This document shows, piece by piece, positions 42,925-52,863 of a DNA stretch of 64,000 nt. A program made the position numbers and the translations under genes. How positions within the stretch are numbered: position 1 is the stretch's first letter; the number at the start of each line of letters is the position of its first letter. Source of the stretch: Peristeroidobacter soli. Its GTDB lineage: Bacteria > Pseudomonadota > Gammaproteobacteria > Steroidobacterales > Steroidobacteraceae. The DNA lies in the NCBI RefSeq assembly GCF_004138485.1, contig NZ_RYEV01000003.1:682001-746000 (forward strand), in the 5' to 3' direction. Under the pieces are notes generated by a model. It had not been told where the DNA came from, made no database searches, and saw only the letters and a list, made by a program, of their open reading frames with translations.

Positions 42925-43770
42925 TTAATCAGTAGTTGCAACGCCTCGGCGCGCGTCTGTGATCCATTCGCTCCATGAACCGGCGTACAAGCGCGCACCA
43001 GGTTTGCCCGCGACTTCCAACGCCAGTAGCAGATGACACGCAGTCACGCCGGAGCCGCACATTACGATGGTGTGATCGTCGGCAACGCCCGCTTGCGACT
43101 GCTCATAGCGACGTCGTAATTCTTCCGGCGCGCCGAAGCGGCCGTCGCTGGTGAGATTGGTGGAGAACGGATGGTTGCGAGCGCCTGGCACATGACCGGC
43201 GACTTTATCGAGCGGCTCGACCTTGCCCAGGAAGCGCTCGGGCGCGCGCGCATCGAGCAATCTCCAGTCCGGCTGTTGCACACGCGCCTGGACTTGATCG
43301 GCGTCGAGCCACAGATCGCGATCGGGGCGCGCCTGGAATCGGGTCGGTGAACGTGCAGGAATTTCAGTGCCGGTCGGCTGATTGGCCGCGGTCCATGCTT
43401 TGAAACCGCCATCCAGCACCGCCACCGCGCGGTGACCGACCCAGCGCAACAGCCACCACAAGCGCGACGCATACATGCCGTTGTCGGCGTCATACGCGAT
43501 CACTTGTGTGTCGGCGCCGACACCCCAGCGGCTCAAGGTCTGCGCGAAACGTTCAGGATCGGGCAGTGGATGCCGTCCGGTCGACGGCGTGATCGGGCTC
43601 GACAGGTCGCGATCCAGATGCGCGTAAATCGCCCCTGGAATGTGGCCCGCGCCGTACGCGGCTTCGCCCGCGGCCGGCTGCGTCAGGTCGAAGCGACAAT
43701 CCACGATCAACCAGCGTGAATCGGTCAGGTGCGCGGCGAGCGTGTCGACGGTAACGAGTGTAGTGTGCAT
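42925..43770 (-). CDS. sseA: 3-mercaptopyruvate sulfurtransferase
   Basis: 281 residues with two rhodanese domains. The active loop is CGSGVTACHLL, with Cys and the GSGVT pattern that separates mercaptopyruvate sulfurtransferases from thiosulfate ones (usual CRxGxxR). VDCRFDL and GAIYAHLDRDLSS are N-terminal family patterns. Cytoplasmic. It moves sulfur from 3-mercaptopyruvate to thiol acceptors. Divergent from the following glutathione transferase. Confidence 0.93.
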   Translation of the reverse strand: MHTTLVTVDTLAAHLTDSRWLIVDCRFDLTQPAAGEAAYGAGHIPGAIYAHLDRDLSSPITPSTGRHPLPDPERFAQTLSRWGVGADTQVIAYDADNGMYASRLWWLLRWVGHRAVAVLDGGFKAWTAANQPTGTEIPARSPTRFQARPDRDLWLDADQVQARVQQPDWRLLDARAPERFLGKVEPLDKVAGHVPGARNHPFSTNLTSDGRFGAPEELRRRYEQSQAGVADDHTIVMCGSGVTACHLLLALEVAGKPGARLYAGSWSEWITDARRGVATTD

Positions 43771-43904
43771 GGGGACGAGCGTGCGTGGCGGAAGCGGCCA
43801 TTCTGGCCCTACGCAGGAACGGCGTCACGTCGCTCGTTGCAGAGTGCTGGCCTCGCTGCCCGGCTTGGTTACAATCCTGCCCCTCTTTTCAGGTGGGCGA
43901 ACAC

Positions 43905-44573
43905 ATGGCACTGGAACTGTGGTGGGGTAGCGGCAGCCCTTATTCCTGGCGCGCGCTGCTCGCGCTCGAGCACAAGCGGCTGCCGTATGTGTCGCATCTG
44001 GTGCAGTTCTCCAAGCAGGAGCACCGCTCGCCGCAGATGTTGCAAATGAACCCGCGCGGCCGCGTGCCGGTGCTCAAGGATGGCGATTATGTGGTGTTCG
44101 AGTCGCTCGCCATCCTGCGCTACCTGGATCGCAAATATCCCGAGACGCCGCTTTTCGGCCACACCGCCGAGGAAGAAGGCACGATCACGCGCGTGATCTG
44201 CGAGTATCAGTCGTACGCCGAAGACCATCTGGCCAAGCTCATCTACGCCATCCTGTTCCAGGGCGTCGAGGGCCACATGGAGGAGATCGAGCGCGCGCTG
44301 AATTTCGTGCTCGCCGAGGCGCGCACCATCGAGAACCGGTTGACGACGTCCTCGTGGCTGGTCGGCGAGGCGTTTTCAGCCGCCGACATCGTCATCTTCC
44401 CGGGCATCCAGCAGCTGATGCGTGTGCTGGCGCGGCGCGAGGCGGAAGATCTGCGCGCCCGGCTGCTGCCCATCGAGACCACGTTTCCGGCCATCGCCGC
44501 CTGGATCAAGCGCGTCGAAGCGCTGCCCGGCTACGAAAAAACCTATCCGCCGCACTGGAAGGAAAAAGAGTGA
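43905..44573 (+). CDS. glutathione S-transferase family protein
   Basis: 222 residues from ATG 43905. N-terminal thioredoxin-like domain: LWWGSGSPYSWRALLALE with a likely catalytic serine, NPRGRVPVLKDG with cis-Pro, and FESLAILRYLDRKYP for glutathione binding. The helical C-terminal domain contains WLVGEAFSAADIVIFPGIQ, the conserved N-capping box. Substrate unknown. Not closely similar to the transferase at 30606-31244. Confidence 0.92.
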   Translation: MALELWWGSGSPYSWRALLALEHKRLPYVSHLVQFSKQEHRSPQMLQMNPRGRVPVLKDGDYVVFESLAILRYLDRKYPETPLFGHTAEEEGTITRVICEYQSYAEDHLAKLIYAILFQGVEGHMEEIERALNFVLAEARTIENRLTTSSWLVGEAFSAADIVIFPGIQQLMRVLARREAEDLRARLLPIETTFPAIAAWIKRVEALPGYEKTYPPHWKEKE

Positions 44574-44799
44574 GCGGTGCCCGCAGCGCGCATTGACGCT
44601 GCGGACGCGCTCGAAAAAATTCCTGGTGCTCTTGAAAATGCCTCGCTACGGGGCATTTATCGCCGTCGATTTTCATTACGGTCGACGCGCCGGCAAAAGT
44701 CAGTAAACTTCGCGCCGTCGCCCAGCGAGCTATTTCGCAATCGAGGTTCGACGTTCCAAACTTTTTGGTGGTCCGTTTGTTTCGTGAGTGAGTGAAGCC

Positions 44800-46218
44800 A
44801 TGTCCCAATATCCCGTGCATTTCAAGTTCCCCGGCCGTCTCGTGATGGTTGGTTTCGGCAGCATCGGACAGGGAGTTTTGCCACTCATCTTGCGTCACAC
44901 CGCGCTCCCCGCGGAGCGCATCACGATTGTGACAGCGGAAGATCTCGGCCAGCAGGAAGCCGCCGAATACGGCGTGAAGTTCGTCATCAACCCGCTCACG
45001 CAGGAGAACTATCGCCAGGTGCTCGAGCCGCTGCTCGGCAAGGGCGATTTCCTGCTGAACCTGTCGGTGGATGTTTCCAGCATCGCGCTGGTCAAGCTGG
45101 CGCACGAAAAAGGCGCGCTATATCTGGACACGTGCATCGAGCCGTGGCCGGGGGGCTACACCGATCCGAACGTGCCGCCGTCGCAGCGGACGAACTACGC
45201 ACTGCGCGAGCAGATGCTGGCGGTGCGCGACGCGCAGAAGGGCGGGCCGACCGCTGTGATCACACACGGTGCAAACCCGGGCCTGGTGTCGCACTTCGTG
45301 AAGCAGGCGCTGCTGAACATCGCGAAGGACACTTCGGTCGACGCGGGCAATCCGCAGTCGCGCGAAGAGTGGGCGGCGCTCGCGGCCAGGCTCGCGGTGA
45401 AGGTGATTCACATCGCCGAGCGCGACACGCAGGTCGCCAACACGCCGAAGAAGGTCAACGAGTTCGTCAACACCTGGTCGGTGGACGGCTTCGTCAGCGA
45501 AGGCTGTCAGCCGGCGGAACTGGGCTGGGGCTCGCACGAGAAGGAACTGCCGCCGCAGGGCCGTCGTCACGAGTTCGGTCGCCAGAGCGCGATCTATCTG
45601 ATGCAGCCGGGCGCTGGCACGCGCGTGCGTACCTGGACGCCGCAGGCCAAGCATTTCCACGGCTTCCTGATCACCCACGGCGAATCGATCTCGATCTCCG
45701 ACTACCTGAGTCATCGCGAAGGCGACCAGGTCGTGTACCGACCGACGGTGCACTACGCCTATCACCCGTGCGACGACGCGGTGATGTCGGTGCACGAGTT
45801 CGCCGGCCGCAACTGGCGGCTGCAGGATCACAAGCGCATTCTGAACAAGGAGATTCTGCCCGGCGGCATCGACGAGCTCGGCGTGCTGCTGGCGGGTCAT
45901 AAGAAGAACGCGTACTGGTACGGCTCGCAGCTGTCGATCGACGAAGCCCGCAAGCTTTGTCCACACAACACGGCGACCAGCTTGCAGGTCTGCGTGGCGG
46001 TGCTCTCGGGCATGATCTGGGCGATGGAGAATCCGAATCGCGGCGTGGTCGAGCCGGATGAAATGGATTTCCGCCGCAACCTCGAGATCTGCCTGCCGTA
46101 CCTCGGTCCGGTTACCGGGGCGTACAGCGACTGGACGCCGCTGTTCGATCGCAATCGGCTGTTCAAGGAGGACCTCGACCAGTCCGATCCGTGGCAGTTC
46201 AAGAACGTGCTGGTCTGA
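44800..46218 (+). CDS. hss: homospermidine synthase
   Basis: 472 residues from ATG 44800 (a GTG twelve bases upstream is in frame). NAD-binding motif VGFGSIGQGVLPL at the N-terminus; DTCIEPWPGGY, THGANPGLVSHF and the C-terminal PHNTATSLQVCVAVLSGMI are hallmarks of bacterial homospermidine synthase. It makes sym-homospermidine from two putrescines, or from putrescine plus spermidine, through NAD-linked aminobutyl transfer. A strong hairpin terminator follows. Together with speA upstream it defines the polyamine route of this organism. Confidence 0.95.
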   Translation: MSQYPVHFKFPGRLVMVGFGSIGQGVLPLILRHTALPAERITIVTAEDLGQQEAAEYGVKFVINPLTQENYRQVLEPLLGKGDFLLNLSVDVSSIALVKLAHEKGALYLDTCIEPWPGGYTDPNVPPSQRTNYALREQMLAVRDAQKGGPTAVITHGANPGLVSHFVKQALLNIAKDTSVDAGNPQSREEWAALAARLAVKVIHIAERDTQVANTPKKVNEFVNTWSVDGFVSEGCQPAELGWGSHEKELPPQGRRHEFGRQSAIYLMQPGAGTRVRTWTPQAKHFHGFLITHGESISISDYLSHREGDQVVYRPTVHYAYHPCDDAVMSVHEFAGRNWRLQDHKRILNKEILPGGIDELGVLLAGHKKNAYWYGSQLSIDEARKLCPHNTATSLQVCVAVLSGMIWAMENPNRGVVEPDEMDFRRNLEICLPYLGPVTGAYSDWTPLFDRNRLFKEDLDQSDPWQFKNVLV

Positions 46219-46229
46219 CAAGGCACGTC

Positions 46230-46277
46230 GGGATGGCCCGCGACGTTTGAGCGGGCCATCCCCCTACCAAATTTTAT
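46230..46277 (+). terminator. terminator after homospermidine synthase
   Basis: Perfect twelve-base GC-rich stem (46230-46241 with 46251-46262), nine-base loop, then a weak A/T stretch with ATTTTATT. It separates hss from the FecI-type operon. Confidence 0.8.
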
Positions 46278-46350
46278 TGCTTGTTCCGGCCGTGGCGAGA
46301 TGCGAGATTTATTGCATCGGGACCCGCCACCGCTTCGCGAACCAGAGCGC

Positions 46351-46854
46351 ATGAGTTCCTTTGACAGTTTCTTTCGCGCCCACGGCCGCGATCTGACGGC
46401 GTATCTGCGCAGGAGAACCGCAACGGAGGCGGACGCGCAGGAAATCCTGCAAGAGAGCTATGCCCGCATCCTGGGCTATGGCTACGGCGATTCGCGGCCG
46501 CCCGAAGTCTGGAAATCCCTGCTGTACCGGATCGCGACCAACCTGGCCATCAGCCAGCAGCGCATGAACCGCGTGCGCAATGTCAGCGCGCAATGCCCGC
46601 TGGATGAAGTCGAGCTGCCGTCCGACACGCCCTCTCAAGAGCGCCAGATCGCGGCCGAGCAGGAGCTGGCGTTGATTCGCGCCGCCATCGAGGCGCTCAC
46701 CCCCAAGTGTCGCAAGGTGTTTCTGCTCAGCCGGGTGCATCAGCGCACCTATCCGGAGATCGCCCGGCTGTGCGGCATCTCGGTGAAGATGGTGGAAAAA
46801 TACATGTCGCAGGCGCTGGCCAGCATGCGAGGCGCGATAGGGAGTTGGCCATGA
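46351..46854 (+). CDS. FecI-type ECF sigma factor
   Basis: 167 residues from ATG 46351. Region 2 (LTAYLRRRTATEADAQEILQ) and region 4 (LTPKCRKVFLLSRVHQRTYPEIA, then VEKYMSQAL) are of the iron-citrate FecI class. It overlaps the FecR-like gene by four bases. Such sigma factors are released by FecR when the partner TonB-dependent receptor binds its ligand, and they then transcribe the receptor operon. An earlier in-frame start at 46300 has no ribosome-binding site. Confidence 0.93.
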   Translation: MSSFDSFFRAHGRDLTAYLRRRTATEADAQEILQESYARILGYGYGDSRPPEVWKSLLYRIATNLAISQQRMNRVRNVSAQCPLDEVELPSDTPSQERQIAAEQELALIRAAIEALTPKCRKVFLLSRVHQRTYPEIARLCGISVKMVEKYMSQALASMRGAIGSWP

Positions 46855-47825
46855 GGAGCGTCTTAACCAGCATGGATCGCGTACGTCTTGCCAGAAACGA
46901 GGCCGAGGCCTGGTTTGTGCGCCTCATGTCGCCCGAGTGTTCGGCGGCTGAGCGCCGCTCGTTCGAGCAGTGGCGCGCCAGTTCCTCTGTCAACGAACAG
47001 GCATACGCCGCCACCGAACGGCTGTGGCAACGCCTCGATGGCATGGAAGCCGACGAAGTCATCGGCCGTCACGCCGCCGCGGCGTTGAAGCCCGAGCCTG
47101 TCGTGCGTCGCTGGCCTTTGGCGCTGGCCGCGGGCGTCATCGCTGTTCTGGTTGGCGTCGGTGTCGTCAGCCAGGTCACGACGAACGCGACGCTCGAGCA
47201 CTATCAGACGCTGGGTCAGTCGCGAAAAGTCACGTTGTCCGATGGCAGCGAAGTCATGATGGATCTGGCCACCGGGATCGACGTGCGCCTGAGTCGCGGC
47301 GAAAGAAACATCAAGCTGGTGGCGGGCCGCGCGTTGTTCGATGTGGCACATGACGCGAGCAGGCCGTTCCGTGTCGATACGGGTCGTGGCGAAGTCACCG
47401 CGCTCGGCACTCAATTCCAAGTCGACGTGGATGCCGATCGAGTCGTCGTCACGTTGCTCGAAGGCGCCGTATCGGTGTCGCCGCCGGAAGCCCGTCAGCA
47501 AGAGCCGGCGCTGCGGCTCGCGCCGGGTCAGCAGGCCCGCTACTCCAACTCGAACTGGGCCAGGCGCGACGTCGACGCCGCTGCTGTGGTCAGCTGGTCT
47601 TCCGGCTTTCATGTATTCAGCGCGACGCCGCTCGCGGAAGCGGTGCGCGAGATCAATCGTTACTCGACCACGAAACTGCGACTCGCCGATCCATCGCTGG
47701 AATCGTTGGTCATCAGCGGCAATTTCAAGACCGGCGATGCGGAGACGATCAGCAGCGCCTGGCCCATCGTGTTGCCGGTGACATTGCGGAAGGATGGCGC
47801 GGAAATAGTAATCGCGCCGCGGTAG
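46851..47825 (+). CDS. FecR-type anti-sigma/regulator protein
   Basis: 324 residues from ATG 46851. The cytoplasmic N-terminus has AEAWFVRLMSPECSAAERRSFEQW, the sigma-binding DUF4880-like segment; one transmembrane helix is at about 85-105. The periplasmic FecR domain shows LSDGSEVMMDLATGIDVRL and ALGTQFQVDVD. The C-terminal STN-like part (FSATPLAEAVREINRYS) should contact the receptor's signalling domain. It lies between the sigma factor and the receptor, completing a cell-surface signalling chain. Confidence 0.92.
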   Translation: MRSVLTSMDRVRLARNEAEAWFVRLMSPECSAAERRSFEQWRASSSVNEQAYAATERLWQRLDGMEADEVIGRHAAAALKPEPVVRRWPLALAAGVIAVLVGVGVVSQVTTNATLEHYQTLGQSRKVTLSDGSEVMMDLATGIDVRLSRGERNIKLVAGRALFDVAHDASRPFRVDTGRGEVTALGTQFQVDVDADRVVVTLLEGAVSVSPPEARQQEPALRLAPGQQARYSNSNWARRDVDAAAVVSWSSGFHVFSATPLAEAVREINRYSTTKLRLADPSLESLVISGNFKTGDAETISSAWPIVLPVTLRKDGAEIVIAPR

Positions 47826-47909
47826 GGGAGCGCATGGCTCGCGCGTTTCAGCTGATGACACTCGTGCTGGCACACGAGTCAACAACAGCAACCATGGGGA
47901 AACGTAGCG

Positions 47910-50558
47910 ATGACGTGGACTTCACAACGCTCCACGGCAATGACCCGTATTCGACGGGTCTGCCTGAGCTCTTTGATCGCCCTGACTCTGGCCGGCACTG
48001 CGCTCGCGCAGAATGCCGAGGCTCCACACGACTATGACATCGCCGCCGGCACGTTGATGCAAGCGATCAACGGCATCTCTCAGCAGAGCGGTGTGCAGAT
48101 CGTCTATGACATCAAACTGCTGAACGACAAGAAGGCGCGCACGCTGAAAGGCCGGCTCTCGCTGAAGCAAGCGCTCGAACAGGCGCTCGCCGGCAGCGGG
48201 CTCACGTATGAGTTCGCCAATCCGAGCACGGTGGTGATTCGCAAGGCGCCTGCAGTGACGCCGACCAGCTACGGCGGCAGCGCTCCCGCCAGCCCGCCCA
48301 AGAATGACGTGACGACCGCTCAGGAAATAGAAACATTGGACATCCTGACGGTCACCGGCACGCGCATTCGTGGCGCGAGCACGCCGTCGCCGAAGGTTAC
48401 CATCAGCGACGTGCAGATCCGGGAGGAAGGCTTTACCGATCTCGGCGAAGTGATCCGGAGCATTCCGCAGAATTTCTCGGGCGGACAGAACCCGGGCGTG
48501 TCGCTGGGGGCGAGCGCGGGCGGTATCGCGAATCAGAACATGACCGGCGGCTCGGCGCTCAACCTGCGCGGACTCGGTCCCGATGCCACGTTGACGCTGC
48601 TCAACGGCCGGCGCATGAGCTACGAAGCGTTCGTGCAGGCGGTGGACATCAGCGCCATTCCAGTCGAGGCCGTGCAACAGATCGAAATCATTCCCGACGG
48701 CGCTTCCGCCATCTATGGCTCGGACGCGGTGGCGGGCGTGGCAAACGTGATCTTGAAGCCGCACTACGACGGTGTGACTGCCGGCGTGCGTTACGGAGCG
48801 GCGACCCAAGGCGGGCTGGACTCAATTGAATACAACATCACCGCCGGTACCAGTTGGTCGAGTGGCGGGGTGATCGCGACTTTCAAGGATGTCTCCAAGG
48901 ATCCGATCTGGGTCACTGATCGCGACTTCACGCGGCACATGGAGAAAAATTCCACGCTGTACAACGGCAGCGATCTGCGCAGCGCGCTGCTGAGCGTTCA
49001 TCAGTCGCTCGGCGAGTCGGTCGAGTTGAAGCTGGATGCCCTGCGTAACGATCGTTCGCAAGACCCCTATTTCGGCTACCCGACGATTTATTACTACCAG
49101 CCGTCGGACACGCTCGATACATTGGTGGCCCCCGCGGTCAGCGTGAAACTCCCGGCGGATTGGACGTTGCAGGCCTCCGCGACGCGCGGCAAAAACACCA
49201 GCGAGTATGAGTCGTTCACCGTGACCAGGGCGACAGGCGTGAGTGCACGCTCCTCCGCGGGCTGCTATTGCAACGAGAGCAGTTCCTATGAGTTGGGCGC
49301 GGAAGGTCCCTTGCTCGATCTGGCCGGCGGCGATATGCGCCTCGCGGTCGGTGTGGGCTCACGCAAGGACGACTTCCTCGTGCGCAGCTACATTTCGGGC
49401 TCGCGCTACGGCGGCGGTGAACGCAGCAAGTTCGCTTATGCAGAAGTCAGCGCTCCGGTCATCGGCGCGGACAGCGCAATCGCGGCGGTTCGCCGGCTCG
49501 AGCTGAGCGCGGCCGTGCGCAGCGAGGACTACGACAGCTTCGGACGCGTCACGACGCCGAAATTCGGTGTGATCTACGAGATCAACGACGACATCGGCGT
49601 GAAGGCATCCTGGGGCAAATCGTTCAAGGCGCCGACCCTGTTGCAGCGTTATCAAAACAGGATCTCCTATCTGTGGACCGCGCGAAACATCGGCGGCGTG
49701 GGTTATCCGGCCGAGGCGACCGCGCTGATGTCCTACGGCGGCAACTCCGACTTGGATCCGGAGCGCGCGGAAAGCTGGAGTGCGTCGCTGAACTTTCATC
49801 CGGTGGCGATCCCGGAGTTGAGCGTCGATGTCAGCTACTTCGAGATCGATTACCGGGATCGCGTGGTGCAGCCGATCAATGCCACCGTGCAGTCGCTGAG
49901 CAATTCGAACTATGCGCCGTTCGTGCAATATTCGCCGACGGTCGAACAGCAGGCGGCACTGCTCGCCGCGTACAACTCGAATTTCTACAACTACACCGAC
50001 GGCGCCGCTGCCTACGATCCCGCGAACGTGGTGGCCATCGTCAGGAACGAGTACACCAATGCGGCCCGCCAGGAGATCCGTGGCGTGGACTTGTCCGGAT
50101 CCTATCGCCTGATGTTGGGCGCGGGTGATCTGACCTTCCGCGGCAGTGTGAGCTGGCTGGAGAACTCGCAGCAGAATACCGGTGCGCAGCAGCCTTTCCA
50201 GGTGGCCGGAATGATCTTCAATCCGGCCAAGTTGACGGGCCGGGTTGGCGCGGTGTGGGTCGCCAACGGCTTGAGCATGAGCACGTTCGTGAACTACGCG
50301 GGCGGTGTCACCAGCAAGTTCGTGAACCCGCCGGAAAAGACTGCGTCGTTCACGACGGTGGACATGACGGCGCGTTACGAGCTGGCGAAGCGGCAGGATC
50401 TGCTGTCGGGTCTCGCTTTCTCGCTGTCGGTCGAGAATGTGTTCGATCGCGATCCGCCGCTCTACACAGTGCCGTACCCCGTGTACGTGCCCTACGACTC
50501 CACCAACTATTCCGCCATCGGTCGCTTCATCAGTGTCGCGCTGTCGAAGCATTGGTGA
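47910..50558 (+). CDS. TonB-dependent transducer receptor with STN domain
   Basis: 882 residues. Signal peptide ends near TALAQ. An N-terminal STN signalling domain (about 42-95, YDIAAGTLMQAINGISQQSG) marks it as a transducer that talks to FecR. A TonB-box-like LDILTVTGTRI is followed by the plug (about 135-270, with NLRGLGPDATLTLLNGRR and GSDAVAGVANVILK) and a 22-strand barrel to the C-terminal ISVALSKHW. Ligand unknown. Because two secreted serine peptidases follow directly, a peptide-type ligand is more likely than a plain siderophore. A second start at 47940 also gives a good signal peptide. Confidence 0.92.
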   Translation: MTWTSQRSTAMTRIRRVCLSSLIALTLAGTALAQNAEAPHDYDIAAGTLMQAINGISQQSGVQIVYDIKLLNDKKARTLKGRLSLKQALEQALAGSGLTYEFANPSTVVIRKAPAVTPTSYGGSAPASPPKNDVTTAQEIETLDILTVTGTRIRGASTPSPKVTISDVQIREEGFTDLGEVIRSIPQNFSGGQNPGVSLGASAGGIANQNMTGGSALNLRGLGPDATLTLLNGRRMSYEAFVQAVDISAIPVEAVQQIEIIPDGASAIYGSDAVAGVANVILKPHYDGVTAGVRYGAATQGGLDSIEYNITAGTSWSSGGVIATFKDVSKDPIWVTDRDFTRHMEKNSTLYNGSDLRSALLSVHQSLGESVELKLDALRNDRSQDPYFGYPTIYYYQPSDTLDTLVAPAVSVKLPADWTLQASATRGKNTSEYESFTVTRATGVSARSSAGCYCNESSSYELGAEGPLLDLAGGDMRLAVGVGSRKDDFLVRSYISGSRYGGGERSKFAYAEVSAPVIGADSAIAAVRRLELSAAVRSEDYDSFGRVTTPKFGVIYEINDDIGVKASWGKSFKAPTLLQRYQNRISYLWTARNIGGVGYPAEATALMSYGGNSDLDPERAESWSASLNFHPVAIPELSVDVSYFEIDYRDRVVQPINATVQSLSNSNYAPFVQYSPTVEQQAALLAAYNSNFYNYTDGAAAYDPANVVAIVRNEYTNAARQEIRGVDLSGSYRLMLGAGDLTFRGSVSWLENSQQNTGAQQPFQVAGMIFNPAKLTGRVGAVWVANGLSMSTFVNYAGGVTSKFVNPPEKTASFTTVDMTARYELAKRQDLLSGLAFSLSVENVFDRDPPLYTVPYPVYVPYDSTNYSAIGRFISVALSKHW

Positions 50559-50592
50559 GCGCGGCGCCGCTCACTTCACACGGAGTTACAAC

Positions 50593-52863
50593 ATGAGTCT
50601 TGCGATACGCGCGTGGCAATGCCGCGCACGCGCCTGGGTTGCTGCGTCCTTGTTGTTCGCAGCGGTGGCTTCGGCCACCGCTGCGGAGTCTCGTGGCGCG
50701 ACGGTTCCCGATGCGATCGGCATGGTTCGCATCCAGTACTCGGTCACGCCGGACGATAAGGTCGCCGCGTTCTCCGACAGTGGAACGCAAGCGGCCTTTG
50801 TGACCTGGCGTGGCGATCTGGCGCGGAACACCAATGTGTACGAGCTGCGGACAGTGGATCTGCGGGCGCCGCTGAAACAACAGACCACGCGCGTCGTGCT
50901 GACCCGTTTGTTTCCAGGCGATCAACTCGATCAAGTGGCCTCGCCGATCCGGCAGCTGCGCTATGTGAACGACGACCAGGCGCTGACCTATCTCGGGCCG
51001 GATGCGAAGGGCGTCGCACAGGCTTATCGCCTCGATCTGGCGACTGGCGAGGAGACGCAGCTCACGAAGCATCCTAGCGACGTGCGTACATTCACCGTCG
51101 ATGCCGATGGCAAGCTGCTGGCGTTCTCCGCCGTTGCACTCCCCGACGACGCGGCGACCAGGCGTCTGGAGGAAGACGGCGTCTTCATCTGGGAGCCCGA
51201 GGTCTTCTCTTTCGGCCACAAATTTTTCGCGGCGTCGCCGGCACTGGTCCGGCTCAAGCGGATGGACGCCGTGCGCCAGTATTTTCTGGCAGCGAACGAT
51301 CGGCTGATCTTCGATTCGCGCCAGAGCCGGCCGCTCGTGCCGCTGGACATGAAAGATCCGAAAGTGGCGGCGGCGCCGAGTCAGTCGCTGGCCGAAGATA
51401 TGGTGCTAGGCTCCTTCAGTGTGATGCCTGCCGCGTCGGACGGTCGGCACTTGCTGTTGTATCCCTATCTTCTCGCCGAGCGGCCGCTTCATCCTGAGCG
51501 CTATGCGTACTACATGTCGTCGAGCATGAACGAATATGCGCGTCGAGTGGCTCCTCAGGTCGGCGTCGTCGATGTGGCGACAGGGAAGATCGAGCCGCTG
51601 CTCGACGCGCCGAGTCCCCAATTCGAACGTTATGAAAGCGGGCCGCCACTGTGGTCGCCCGATGGCAAATCCGTCATCGTTTACACCTTGTTCGCCGATC
51701 GGCCGGCGGATGCGCCGGCATGGGTCGAAGTCGATGTCGCGACTCGTCGTGTCGTTCCTCTGGGGCTGGGCAAGGATTCGCGCCCGGTGAGCTGGGCCGC
51801 GGATGGCCGCACATTGGTCCTGAGCATCAAGGGCGATCGGTTCGGTCAGATCCGACGCAATGGCGATGGCAAGTGGGGCGCACCGAAAGAAACCGGGCGC
51901 GCGAATGGTTTCAATGCCGACTGGACGGTCGCGAGCAACGGCAAAGTGGTGCTCGGGGTGAGCGACACCTTGCGCACGCCGCCGGAGCTCACTGCTTACG
52001 ACCCGGCGACGAAGCGCAGCACCCGACTGACGGATCTCAACCCGCAGCTCGCTCAGATCCGTCTCGGTGAAATCGTTCCGTATCGTTGGCGCAGCAAGCC
52101 CACCGATCCGGCCGACGGCTACCTGGTCAAGCCGCTCGACTACCGGCCCGGCACCCGGTATCCGCTGGTCATCCTGCTCGATGACAACACGATGCGCCCC
52201 GGCACCGAGCCGTTTCTATTCGATGGCGTCTGGCAGCTGAGCAGTCACGCCACGCAAATGCTGGCCGCGCAAGGCTTCATGGTCCTGTACAAGCACGAGC
52301 AGTCGATGCGCGACGTGATGGAGACTCCGGCCGAGCCAGAGCGAGTTCGCGCGGATACGGAGCGCGTCGTCGCGCAGCTGGATGCCGAGGGTTTGATCGA
52401 TCCGGTGCGCGTCGGTGTTTCCGGCTGGAGCCGCGCCGGTTTCTACACCAGCTATCTGATGATTCATTCGTCGATCAAGTTCGCCGCGGCGATCAATACC
52501 GATGGCGGCGCGTCCGAGTACACCGATGGCATGCGGCTGTTCACCGACCAGGAGCTGTCGAAGATCCGCACGCCCGTGATGTTTCAGTCGCACGGATTGT
52601 GGAGCCTGGTTTATCACGGCGCCATGGCCGATCGCATGAATCAAATGAGCCGGCCCGCCGAGATTCTTTATTTCGAAACGGCCTCGCATTCGACCACGCG
52701 TCCTCAGCATCGCCTGCGCTCGCTCGGCAGCAGCATCGACTGGTGGCGGTTCTGGCTCAAGAGCGAGGAAGATTCGGATCCGGCCAAGGCCGCGCAGTAC
52801 GCCCACTGGCGTGAGCTGCGAGCCGTGCAAGAACGTCAGCTCGAACGGAGTTCCGCGCGATGA
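50593..52863 (+). CDS. secreted S9-type peptidase, lasso-peptide-isopeptidase-like
   Basis: 756 residues from ATG 50593 (GGAG eight bases upstream), with a signal peptide ending near ATAAE. A beta-propeller is followed by an alpha/beta hydrolase domain whose nucleophile elbow is SGWSRAG (S613) instead of the usual GxSxGG. The His region reads ETASHSTTRPQHR; no standard acid (GxxDxxV) is seen where expected. The tail DWWRFWLKSEEDSDPAKAAQY is, from memory, the kind seen in Atxe2-family lasso peptide isopeptidases, which lie beside FecI/FecR/receptor genes. That identity is inference. It overlaps the next peptidase gene by four bases. Confidence 0.78.
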   Translation: MSLAIRAWQCRARAWVAASLLFAAVASATAAESRGATVPDAIGMVRIQYSVTPDDKVAAFSDSGTQAAFVTWRGDLARNTNVYELRTVDLRAPLKQQTTRVVLTRLFPGDQLDQVASPIRQLRYVNDDQALTYLGPDAKGVAQAYRLDLATGEETQLTKHPSDVRTFTVDADGKLLAFSAVALPDDAATRRLEEDGVFIWEPEVFSFGHKFFAASPALVRLKRMDAVRQYFLAANDRLIFDSRQSRPLVPLDMKDPKVAAAPSQSLAEDMVLGSFSVMPAASDGRHLLLYPYLLAERPLHPERYAYYMSSSMNEYARRVAPQVGVVDVATGKIEPLLDAPSPQFERYESGPPLWSPDGKSVIVYTLFADRPADAPAWVEVDVATRRVVPLGLGKDSRPVSWAADGRTLVLSIKGDRFGQIRRNGDGKWGAPKETGRANGFNADWTVASNGKVVLGVSDTLRTPPELTAYDPATKRSTRLTDLNPQLAQIRLGEIVPYRWRSKPTDPADGYLVKPLDYRPGTRYPLVILLDDNTMRPGTEPFLFDGVWQLSSHATQMLAAQGFMVLYKHEQSMRDVMETPAEPERVRADTERVVAQLDAEGLIDPVRVGVSGWSRAGFYTSYLMIHSSIKFAAAINTDGGASEYTDGMRLFTDQELSKIRTPVMFQSHGLWSLVYHGAMADRMNQMSRPAEILYFETASHSTTRPQHRLRSLGSSIDWWRFWLKSEEDSDPAKAAQYAHWRELRAVQERQLERSSAR

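Noticed and set aside
46219-46350. Lasso peptide precursor near the receptor operon
   Set aside because: I looked in the gaps 46219-46350, 47826-47909 and 55251-55347 for a short precursor with a Thr-containing leader end and a Gly-start core, and saw none.
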